This document shows, in pieces, positions 5,861 to 12,109 of a DNA stretch of 17,043 nt (positions are counted from its first letter, which is position 1; every line of letters begins with the position of its first letter). The notes beneath the pieces were generated by a model. It saw nothing but the letters and a program-made list of their open reading frames with translations. It ran no database searches and was not told the origin of the DNA. The DNA lies in assembly GCA_002320555.1 (NCBI GenBank), contig DCJV01000140.1, positions 1 through 17,043 on the forward strand, in the 5' to 3' direction. A program made the translations under genes and the position numbers. This stretch comes from Ruminococcaceae bacterium UBA1691 (GTDB lineage Bacteria; Bacillota; Clostridia; Oscillospirales; Acutalibacteraceae).

Positions 5861-8698
5861 ATGGAACAAACGCACAGTAAGTTGAAATATCCAACGCTGT
5901 CACAACGGTTCTATGAAAACCGTTATGTCTGGATTTCCTTTGCCGCCTCCGCGCTGGTGATGCTCCTTGTCTATATTTGCTTTGAGCTAATCCCATTCGG
6001 CGGAAGGACCATTCTGCGCATGGACCTTTATCATCAATACGGTCCCCTGTTTGCGGAGCTTTATGAACGGATCGTAGGCGGTGAAAGCCTGATCTATTCC
6101 TGGAATACAGGGCTCGGCAGCAGTTTCCTCGGCAACTTCTACAATTACCTTTCCAGCCCCCTGTCCATCCTCATTCTCCTCTTTGGGCACCAAAACATCC
6201 CCGAAGCGATCGCCACCATGATTCTGATCAAGGCTGCGCTTGCCAGCGCAGCGTTCGCCTATTATCTGAAGCGCTCCACCGGTAAAAACGATGCCACGAT
6301 TTCCGCCTTCGGCGTATTGTATTCCTTCTGTGGCTTTTTCATTGCCTATTACTGGAATGTTATGTGGCTGGACGCAATGGTCCTTTTGCCCTTGATTGCG
6401 CTCGGCATTGAGCAGATCATTCGAAAAGGGCGCTTCGGGCTCTACTGTGCCGCGCTGACGCTGACCATGCTCTCCAATTACTATATGTCCTTTATGGTCT
6501 GTATCTTTGCAGTGCTGTATTTTCTGGTGTATTACCTGAGCCGTTATGAAATTTCAGCGCGTCTTTCCGCTGCGATGCCTGTTGATGGGAAGCCCTCCCT
6601 GTGGTCCAGAATTCAGAACAGCCGGTTTCTGCAAAGCGGCGTCCGTTTTGCGGGCAGTTCGATTTTATCCGCCGGACTTGCGGCTTTTGCCCTGCTCCCC
6701 ACCTATTTTATTCTGCAGGCTTGCTCCGCTACCTCCGGTACCTTCCCGAAAAAATACACCTCTTATTTTACCATTTTCGATTTTCTTGCCAATCATTTTG
6801 CCAGCGTAACACCCACGATCCGTAGCAGCGGGGAGGATGTCCTGCCCAACGTGTATTGTGGCGCGATTGTACTGATCCTGATTCCGCTCTATCTCTTTGC
6901 AAAGACGATCTCCAAACGGGAGAAGGTGATGCACCTCTCCCTGCTCGTCTTTTTCTATTTCAGCTTCAACACCAATTTTCTCAATTATATTTGGCACGGC
7001 TTTCACTTCCCGAACGACCTGCCCTACCGTCAGTCTTTCCTCTATTCCTTTATTCTGTTGATCATGGCCTATCAGGTGCTGATCCGGCTAAAGGAATTTT
7101 CCACGAAGGAGATTGCGGGCGTCGGGCTCGCCGTAATGGCCTATGTGGTAATCGTACAGAAAATAACGTCCAAAAATGTGGACGAGCTTTCTGTCATCCT
7201 TACACTGATCCTGATTGCGATCTATGTGCTGGTCATGACCTTAATGAAGGACAAACGCTATCAGTCCTCCGCTGTAGCGGTGCTGCTGCTCTGCTGTGTT
7301 GTCACGGAGGCCGCCGCGGCCAATACGGACAACTACAGCATGGATCAGCCAAAAAGCAATTACGTTTCCGATCTCTCCGATTTTGAGGCGGTCAAAAAGC
7401 AGCTGGACACGCTGGAAAACGGTGCATTTTACCGGATGGAGCTGACCAATCTGCGCACGCGCATGGACCCCGCCTGGTACAACTATAACGGTGTTTCCAC
7501 CTTCTCCTCCATGGCCTATGAAAAGGTAGCCAACCTGCAGAGCCGCCTTGGCATGTTCGGCAACTTCATCAACAGTTACACCTATCATCTGCAAACGCCT
7601 GTTTACAACAGCATGTTTGGCCTGAAATATATCGTCAATAATACGGCCGACGTGCACCCTGATTCTTCCCTTTATACGAAGCTGCCGATTTCACAGGGGA
7701 AATTCACCGCGTATGAAAACAAGTATTCCCTGCCAATTGCCTTCCGTGTCAACGATACGGTGCAAAGCTGGGCAACGGACGGCAGCGATCCCTTTATGGT
7801 GCAGCAGGATTTCTTCCAAAAGGCGACTGGTTGTGGAACGCTATTTCATCCGATGGAGATTTCCAGCATTGATTATGATAATATCGATCCCTTCAGCGAC
7901 GAATCCCAGCTGGGGACCTTTACCTTCTTCCGAACCACTCCGGGCAAGGACGCGAGCCTGACGGTTCACCTGATCAGCCCCGGCACAGAAAATCTCTATC
8001 TGTATGTGAATTCAGACAATGTGGAACAGATCAGTATTTCTTCGGACAGCTATAACAACACCCAGAATGTGGACCGGGAATATATCCTCGATATTGGACG
8101 CCATAAGAAGGGCGAGGTCATCAGCGTGGATATCACCATCAGCAGCGGCGATTCCGGCTATATCGATTTTTACGCCTACGGCTTTGACGAAACGGAATTC
8201 CAGCGCGGATATGACCGCCTGAAGGCAGACTCCCTGCAGGTGGAGAGCTTTACGGACACTAAAATCAGCGGAACAATCGATGTTTCTGACAACGGCATCC
8301 TGTATACCTCCATCCCCTATGACGAGGGCTGGACCGTGACGGTAGACGGCAAGGAAATCGACAAAAAAGATTTGCTGGCTATCGGCGACGCCTTGCTCGC
8401 GATACGCATCGACGGCGGAGGCCATACCATTGAACTCTCCTACACGCCAAAAGGGATGTTCATCGGCATCGGTATTTCGGTCTTTGCGCTGGCTGTAGTG
8501 ATACTGTTACTTTTCTGGAACCGCAGCAAGGGGCAAAAGCCTGCCTTCCTCACGCCCTATCCCATCCGGAAGTCGGCAGACACAGGCAGCCAGACAGAGC
8601 TGCGCCCTGCGACAGAGTCTAGGCCCGTGGAATCGGAATTGGCCTCTCCTGAAGAAGAAACGGAGCAACAGGAACAAAAGAACTCGGATCATGAATAA
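5861..8698 (+). CDS. YfhO family polytopic membrane protein (probable GT-C-type glycosyltransferase)
   Basis: A 945-residue membrane protein of the YfhO family. A cytosolic N-terminus (1-22) leads into a first membrane segment (23-42). The signature DLYHQYGPLF (55-64) follows in the first external loop, then WNTGLGSSF (81-89) and about ten further hydrophobic segments up to residue ~482. Residues ~490-865 form an extracytoplasmic beta-rich region containing the typical SIPYDEGWTVTVDGK (817-831). One more membrane helix at 866-885 is followed by a cytosolic acidic, Gln/Glu-rich tail (886-945). The family includes proteins that glycosylate cell-wall or lipoteichoic polymers with lipid-linked sugars; donor and acceptor here are unknown. 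AGAAGG lies 6 nt before the ATG. It is monocistronic, flanked by its own promoter and a terminator. Confidence 0.88.
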   Translation: MEQTHSKLKYPTLSQRFYENRYVWISFAASALVMLLVYICFELIPFGGRTILRMDLYHQYGPLFAELYERIVGGESLIYSWNTGLGSSFLGNFYNYLSSPLSILILLFGHQNIPEAIATMILIKAALASAAFAYYLKRSTGKNDATISAFGVLYSFCGFFIAYYWNVMWLDAMVLLPLIALGIEQIIRKGRFGLYCAALTLTMLSNYYMSFMVCIFAVLYFLVYYLSRYEISARLSAAMPVDGKPSLWSRIQNSRFLQSGVRFAGSSILSAGLAAFALLPTYFILQACSATSGTFPKKYTSYFTIFDFLANHFASVTPTIRSSGEDVLPNVYCGAIVLILIPLYLFAKTISKREKVMHLSLLVFFYFSFNTNFLNYIWHGFHFPNDLPYRQSFLYSFILLIMAYQVLIRLKEFSTKEIAGVGLAVMAYVVIVQKITSKNVDELSVILTLILIAIYVLVMTLMKDKRYQSSAVAVLLLCCVVTEAAAANTDNYSMDQPKSNYVSDLSDFEAVKKQLDTLENGAFYRMELTNLRTRMDPAWYNYNGVSTFSSMAYEKVANLQSRLGMFGNFINSYTYHLQTPVYNSMFGLKYIVNNTADVHPDSSLYTKLPISQGKFTAYENKYSLPIAFRVNDTVQSWATDGSDPFMVQQDFFQKATGCGTLFHPMEISSIDYDNIDPFSDESQLGTFTFFRTTPGKDASLTVHLISPGTENLYLYVNSDNVEQISISSDSYNNTQNVDREYILDIGRHKKGEVISVDITISSGDSGYIDFYAYGFDETEFQRGYDRLKADSLQVESFTDTKISGTIDVSDNGILYTSIPYDEGWTVTVDGKEIDKKDLLAIGDALLAIRIDGGGHTIELSYTPKGMFIGIGISVFALAVVILLLFWNRSKGQKPAFLTPYPIRKSADTGSQTELRPATESRPVESELASPEEETEQQEQKNSDHE

Positions 8699-8701
8699 AC
8701 A

Positions 8702-8736
8702 AAAGAGGTTTTGTCATATTTGGACAAAACCTCTTT
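8702..8736 (+). terminator. terminator of the YfhO-family gene
   Basis: Perfect 14-bp inverted repeat AAAGAGGTTTTGTC / GACAAAACCTCTTT with a 7-nt loop, starting 3 bp past the stop codon at 8698. The T-run on the plus strand is short (TTTCTG), but the stem is very stable. The A-rich left flank would give a better U-tail in the minus direction. Confidence 0.8.
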
Positions 8737-8780
8737 CTGATTCCATATATAATTTTCTGCGCCAGTTTTTATGCATCTCT

Positions 8781-8808
8781 TTGCAAAGTTTTTAAAATAA
8801 GGTACAAT
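8781..8808 (+). promoter_or_regulatory. promoter of the PRPP synthetase gene
   Basis: TTGCAA (8781-8786), 16-nt A/T-rich spacer, TACAAT (8803-8808). The predicted start near 8815 gives a leader of about 46 nt, containing the perfect AGGAGG at 8845-8850, 10 nt before the ATG. The rest of the 162-bp gap holds only the preceding terminator. Confidence 0.65.
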
Positions 8809-8860
8809 AGAAAACACAAGGCAAAGACTGTGTGCACTAGATTTAGGAGGTTGTGATAGC

Positions 8861-10060
8861 ATGCCGGATAACATGGACGAATTCAGTTCAATCCCTTTTG
8901 GCAAGCTGGGGATCATTACGCTGCCGGGCTGTGAGGAGATCGGCCGCAAAATTGACCGTTATATTGTGGAGTGGCGCGAGAAACGGGAAAGCGAACATAA
9001 AACAACAATCGCATTTGCCGGTTATCAGAAGCCAACCTATTTGATGAAGGTCAATTTCCCCCGCTTTGGTACAGGCGAAGCCAAGGCATCCATTTCCCAG
9101 TCCGTACGGGGCTATGACATCTTCATTGTAGCCGACATGTTCAATTACGGCGAAACCTATACGATGTATGGTCGCACGGTTCCGATGAGCCCGGACGAGC
9201 ACTATGCAAACCTGAAGCGTGTGATTGCAGCGATTGGCGGCAAGGCACACCGGATTACGGTGATCATGCCGATGCTGTATGAGGGGCGCCAGCACAAGCG
9301 TTCCGCTCGCGAATCCCTTGACTGCGCGCTCGCGCTGCAGGAGCTGTGCAATATGATGGACGTGGATAACATCATCACCTTTGACGCGCATGATCCGCGC
9401 GTACAGAATGCCATTCCGCTTAAGGGCTTTGAAAACGTCCAGCCGGCTTACCAGATGATTAAGGCCTTGGTCAACCATGTGGACAATTTGAAAATTGACC
9501 GCGACCATCTGATGATCATCTCTCCGGATGAGGGCGGTATGTCCCGCTGCATCTACTACGCAACCGTTCTGGGCCTTGATCTCGGAATGTTTTACAAGCG
9601 GCGCGACTATTCGCGCATCGTCGACGGACGCAATCCGATTTTGGCGCATGAATTCCTCGGTGACAATGTGGAAGGAAAGGATGTTATCATTGCCGACGAT
9701 ATGATCTCTTCCGGCGAATCCATGATTGAGGTGGCCAAAAAGCTAAAGGATTTGAAGGCAAACCGCATCTTTATTTGCGCAGCCTTCGGCTTGTTCTGTA
9801 ATGGCCTTGAGGCGTTTGACAAGGCCTATGAGGAAGGGCTTTTCTACCGCGTCTTTACGACCAATCTGATTTACCGCACGCCGGAGCTCCTGCAGCGTAA
9901 ATGGTATACGGAAGTTGATATGTCGAAGTACATCGCCTATATCATTGATACACTGAATCACGACATGTCCGTCAGCAAGCTGCTGAATCCATCCGACCGG
10001 ATTTACAGCTTCCTGAAAAAGCGCGGCTACGAGATCCACGAGGCCAATGCAAAGCCGTAA
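8861..10060 (+). CDS. prs: ribose-phosphate pyrophosphokinase (PRPP synthetase), long divergent form
   Basis: Transfers pyrophosphate from ATP to ribose 5-phosphate to make PRPP, the precursor of purines, pyrimidines, His, Trp and NAD. The catalytic flexible loop region MPMLYEGRQHKRSARES is at 136-152, the ATP/Mg site FDAHDPR with His177 is at 174-180, DEGGMSRC is at 223-230, KRRD is at 246-249, and the PRPP-binding loop VIIADDMISSGES is at 275-287. At 399 residues it is much longer than the usual ~310-320. The extra length is mainly an N-terminal extension and a C-terminal tail from about 345, where there is WYTEVDMSKYIAYIIDTL. Several motif positions differ from the B. subtilis-type enzyme, e.g. 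DAHDPR for DLHAxQ and DDMISSGES for DDMIDTAGT. Long PRPP synthetases of this type occur in Clostridia. Monocistronic; PRPP synthetase activity is likely but not proven. Confidence 0.87.
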   Translation: MPDNMDEFSSIPFGKLGIITLPGCEEIGRKIDRYIVEWREKRESEHKTTIAFAGYQKPTYLMKVNFPRFGTGEAKASISQSVRGYDIFIVADMFNYGETYTMYGRTVPMSPDEHYANLKRVIAAIGGKAHRITVIMPMLYEGRQHKRSARESLDCALALQELCNMMDVDNIITFDAHDPRVQNAIPLKGFENVQPAYQMIKALVNHVDNLKIDRDHLMIISPDEGGMSRCIYYATVLGLDLGMFYKRRDYSRIVDGRNPILAHEFLGDNVEGKDVIIADDMISSGESMIEVAKKLKDLKANRIFICAAFGLFCNGLEAFDKAYEEGLFYRVFTTNLIYRTPELLQRKWYTEVDMSKYIAYIIDTLNHDMSVSKLLNPSDRIYSFLKKRGYEIHEANAKP

Positions 10061-10075
10061 ATCTGCGCCGCACAA

Positions 10076-10112
10076 AAAAGAACCGGAAGCAAACTGGGCT
10101 TCCGGTTCTTTT
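10076..10112. terminator. strong bidirectional terminator between prs and spoVM
   Basis: Perfect 15-bp stem (10076-10090 with 10098-10112), core GAACCGGAAGC / GCTTCCGGTTC, 7-nt loop. It is flanked by As on the left and Ts on the right, so it has a U-tail in both directions. It ends prs on the plus strand (16 bp after the stop) and, 31 bp past its stop, the rsmB-spoVM operon on the minus strand. Confidence 0.9.
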
Positions 10113-10142
10113 CTCTTGTTTGTATGTATCTCCATGTAGGAG

Positions 10143-10229
10143 TTACACACCATCCGATTTTTTGATTCCAAAAATGAGGCGCAGGATTCCGCTTAAGAAT
10201 TTAGGACTGCGGAAAGAAACAACTTTCAT
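10143..10229 (-). CDS. spoVM: stage V sporulation protein M (SpoVM)
   Basis: A 28-residue amphipathic peptide that in B. subtilis inserts into the forespore outer membrane, recognises its positive curvature and anchors the coat ATPase SpoIVA. The core reads SPKFLSGILRLIFGIKK. Aligned without gaps to my recollection of the 26-residue B. subtilis peptide (PKFLGGIVRAMLG core), it shares 11 positions: Met1, Lys2, Pro9, Lys10, Phe11, Leu12, Gly14, Ile15, Arg17, Gly21 and Asp26. Pro9 is the residue that breaks the helix and matters for localisation. The start ATG at 10229 has a perfect AGGAGG 7 nt upstream. Downstream of thiN is where spoVM also lies in Bacillus (rsgA-rpe-thiN-spoVM), so context supports the call. 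It is too short for most gene finders. The gene implies a spore-forming host. Confidence 0.9.
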   Translation of the reverse strand: MKVVSFRSPKFLSGILRLIFGIKKSDGV

Positions 10230-10236
10230 ACCAAGT

Positions 10237-10242
10237 CCTCCT
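10237..10242 (-). promoter_or_regulatory. ribosome binding site of spoVM overlapping the upstream stop codon
   Basis: AGGAGG on the minus strand, 7 nt before the spoVM ATG. Its first bases are part of the TAG stop of the preceding small ORF (TTAGGAGG), an arrangement expected for translational coupling of the two small genes. Confidence 0.8.
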
Positions 10243-10444
10243 AACAAAAGTTTCTGCACAGAGTCACGCCAAACAGCACCAGCAGAACCGCCAATACGGC
10301 CAATAAAAACTGCGCTGGGAAAAACCGGGCTACAAGAAGCCCAACGCCGAACGCAATTAAAATCATTCCCCTGCTGCTTCCCCGATGTCTCACAGGCAGC
10401 ACCGCCCCTGCGCAAGATGAAGGGAATTCCATCCCTCCAAGCAT
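10241..10444 (-). CDS. small hydrophobic membrane protein upstream of spoVM (hypothetical)
   Basis: A 67-residue protein I do not recognise by name. The first 26 residues are hydrophilic with Gly, Arg and one Cys. A hydrophobic part follows: MILIAFGVGLLVAR (27-40), a short FFPAQ turn (41-45), then FLLAVLAVLLVLFGV (46-60), ending in TLCRNFC. This looks like a short helical hairpin or two membrane helices. The ATG at 10444 has an AGGA ribosome site at good spacing; an internal ATG (10366, 41 residues) would leave just the membrane part. The stop lies 11 bp from the spoVM start and overlaps its ribosome site, which argues that it is a real gene of the same mRNA. Proximity suggests, but does not show, a sporulation or membrane-curvature role. 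Chance coding cannot be excluded without homologues. Confidence 0.6.
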   Translation of the reverse strand: MLGGMEFPSSCAGAVLPVRHRGSSRGMILIAFGVGLLVARFFPAQFLLAVLAVLLVLFGVTLCRNFC

Positions 10445-10469
10445 CTGTCTTTCCTCACATGCTCACTTT

Positions 10470-10496
10470 CAGTATATGCAGTCCTTCCGAAAGCGT
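10470..10496 (-). promoter_or_regulatory. possible sporulation-sigma (SigK-like) promoter before the small ORF and spoVM
   Basis: On the minus strand AC (10496-10495), 16-nt spacer, CATATACTG (10478-10470), compared with the SigK pattern AC-N16-CATANNNTA (one mismatch). It sits in the 81-bp gap between thiN and the small ORF, about 25 bp before the ATG. The pattern is short and the match could be accidental. Confidence 0.2.
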
Positions 10497-10525
10497 GCGC
10501 AAAGGCCACAGGTGATCTGATCATT

Positions 10526-11152
10526 TCAATCTTTTGAGAATAAAAGCAACAGCGTCCCGCTTTTCACAGAAACCTCGGCACCGGACGATAGGATTTCATT
10601 GCTGACGCCGAGGGTACAATATGGCTCCATATCATAATTCTCCAGCGGATACTTGACGCCGCGCAGACAAACGCCCTGCGCAGCGCCTCCATAGGGAAAA
10701 ACGGACATCTTAAAGCCGGGACAATCCGGGATCGAAAGCACGGAATCCCGCAATAGGACTGCAGCATTTTTTTCATCGCGCAGCACAGCTCTGGCACAAT
10801 GGGAAAGCGCATAAGCCAATACGGTAAAATTCGCCACCGTATGATCGAGCCGCCCACCTAATCCGCCCAAAATCAAGAAATCACGGAATCCCCGCTCCAA
10901 TCCGCTCTTGAGCGCAAGGAGCATATCGGTATCGTCCTTTTCAGGCGGATAGGAGAGAATCTTACAGCCGGCACTCTCTGGAATCTGCATGGAATCAAAA
11001 TCACCGATCAGCAAATCCGGCTGTATTCCCATCCTGCAGGCATGCGCATATCCGCCATCTGCACAGAGAATAAAATCGTCCTGCAGCAGAAAAGAGCGGC
11101 AAATTTGATAATCCCGTATCGGACCGGCTCCTAAAATGACACATCTGGGCAC
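10526..11152 (-). CDS. thiN: thiamine pyrophosphokinase
   Basis: Converts thiamine plus ATP directly to thiamine pyrophosphate, the salvage route to the cofactor; cytosolic. The 208 residues carry the family landmarks in order: CADGGYAHA (30-38), DLLIGDFDS (46-54), EKDDTDMLLAL (71-81), GGLGGRLDHT (96-105) and GVSNE (182-186), with the small C-terminal beta-domain ending in SGTLLLLFSK. Length is typical. Translation starts at GTG (11152), no ATG being available in frame; a GGAGAGG ribosome site lies just upstream. It follows rsgA after 34 bp. The usual Firmicutes neighbour rpe is missing from between them. No terminator separates it from the small ORF and spoVM downstream. Confidence 0.92.
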   Translation of the reverse strand: MPRCVILGAGPIRDYQICRSFLLQDDFILCADGGYAHACRMGIQPDLLIGDFDSMQIPESAGCKILSYPPEKDDTDMLLALKSGLERGFRDFLILGGLGGRLDHTVANFTVLAYALSHCARAVLRDEKNAAVLLRDSVLSIPDCPGFKMSVFPYGGAAQGVCLRGVKYPLENYDMEPYCTLGVSNEILSSGAEVSVKSGTLLLLFSKD

Positions 11153-11186
11153 AAAACCTCTCCCTTCTGGATATCATCCTGCTTTT

Positions 11187-12083
11187 TCAATCGATCTCCC
11201 ATTCCTTCAGGTCCTTCACCGCTTCATAAAGCGATACGTAGCTCTCATGCCGCCTTTGTTCAATCTCCCCATCTGCCACTGCGCGCAAAATTGCACAGCC
11301 CTTATCCTTTGTGTGGGTACAGCTTGAAAACCGGCATCTTCCAAGATAAGGCAAAAACTCAGGAAAACACAATGGAAGCTCATCCTTGCGGATGACTTCG
11401 CTCTTTTCCAAATCCAGAGAGGAAAAGCCAGGCGTATCTGCAACCAAACCTCCTGCCAAGTGAAAAATTTCAGATTGGCGGGTCGTATGCCTTCCGCGAC
11501 CAAGCTTATCGCTGATTGCTCCAGTGGGCAGCTGAAGAGAAGCGTCTAGGCAATTGAGAAGCGATGATTTTCCAACGCCCGAATTGCCTGTAAAGGCACT
11601 CAGCTTTCCAGAGATCAACGCCTTCAATTGTGCTACGCCTTCGCCTGTCTTACAAGAAACAGAGAGAGCCTGTATACCGGCATGGTGATAAATTGCGGCA
11701 AGCTCGTCCACTTTACATAAATCTGTTTTCGTGAAAACAAGGACCGGTATGATCTGTTTGGAAACAGCAATCGCCGTCAGTTTATCGAGCAGTAAGAGAT
11801 TCGGTACCGGCTCACAGGTGGAGGCCACAATCACCAGCTGGTCAAGATTGGCGAGCGGCGGACGCCGCAGCGTATTTTTACGGGGCAGAATTTCATCGAT
11901 TGTGTTCTCCTGCGATGCTTCTCCCACCGTAATCCGCACAGAATCGCCCACAAGAGGTGTCTGCTTTCGCTTGCGGAAGATTCCTCTTGCCTTGCATTCA
12001 TATACCGTATCGGCGGCTTCCACATAATAGAAGCCGCCGATCCCCTTGTGTATCATTCCATTCAACTGCAAAACAATTCCCAC
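11187..12083 (-). CDS. rsgA: ribosome small subunit-dependent GTPase A (circularly permuted, YjeQ/YloQ)
   Basis: Late-stage 30S assembly GTPase that checks the decoding centre. The 298 residues show an N-terminal OB fold (to ~70), then the permuted G domain with motif order G4-G1-G2-G3: TKTD (118-121), GNSGVGKSS (166-174), GRHTT (197-201), DTPG (216-219). A C-terminal zinc finger is formed by Cys250, Cys255, His257 and Cys263. The start is uncertain: GTG at 12083 has a weak GGACGG site, while a TTG at residue 7 and an ATG at residue 10 (MIHKGIGGFYYVE) would also give normal proteins. It sits 26 bp after prkC; in B. subtilis the kinase phosphorylates this GTPase, so the gene pairing is functionally sensible. 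Confidence 0.95.
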   Translation of the reverse strand: MGIVLQLNGMIHKGIGGFYYVEAADTVYECKARGIFRKRKQTPLVGDSVRITVGEASQENTIDEILPRKNTLRRPPLANLDQLVIVASTCEPVPNLLLLDKLTAIAVSKQIIPVLVFTKTDLCKVDELAAIYHHAGIQALSVSCKTGEGVAQLKALISGKLSAFTGNSGVGKSSLLNCLDASLQLPTGAISDKLGRGRHTTRQSEIFHLAGGLVADTPGFSSLDLEKSEVIRKDELPLCFPEFLPYLGRCRFSSCTHTKDKGCAILRAVADGEIEQRRHESYVSLYEAVKDLKEWEID

Positions 12084-12109
12084 TTTTCCGTCCGAATGAT
12101 CACTGAAAT

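Noticed and set aside
8888..9649. Open minus-strand frame of 253 codons opposite prs
   Set aside because: Shadow of a conserved gene; no ribosome site or family match, and the plus strand carries the motifs of PRPP synthetase.
10230..10415. N-terminal extension of the spoVM frame (62 more codons upstream)
   Set aside because: The extension covers the small hydrophobic ORF in another frame, and SpoVM is always a free peptide of about 26-28 residues; the AGGAGG fixes the start at 10229.
10120..10515. Open plus-strand frame of 131 codons over the spoVM region
   Set aside because: It begins just after the prs terminator without a promoter or ribosome site, is rich in Pro/Ser/Lys without domain features, and overlaps spoVM with its strong AGGAGG on the other strand.
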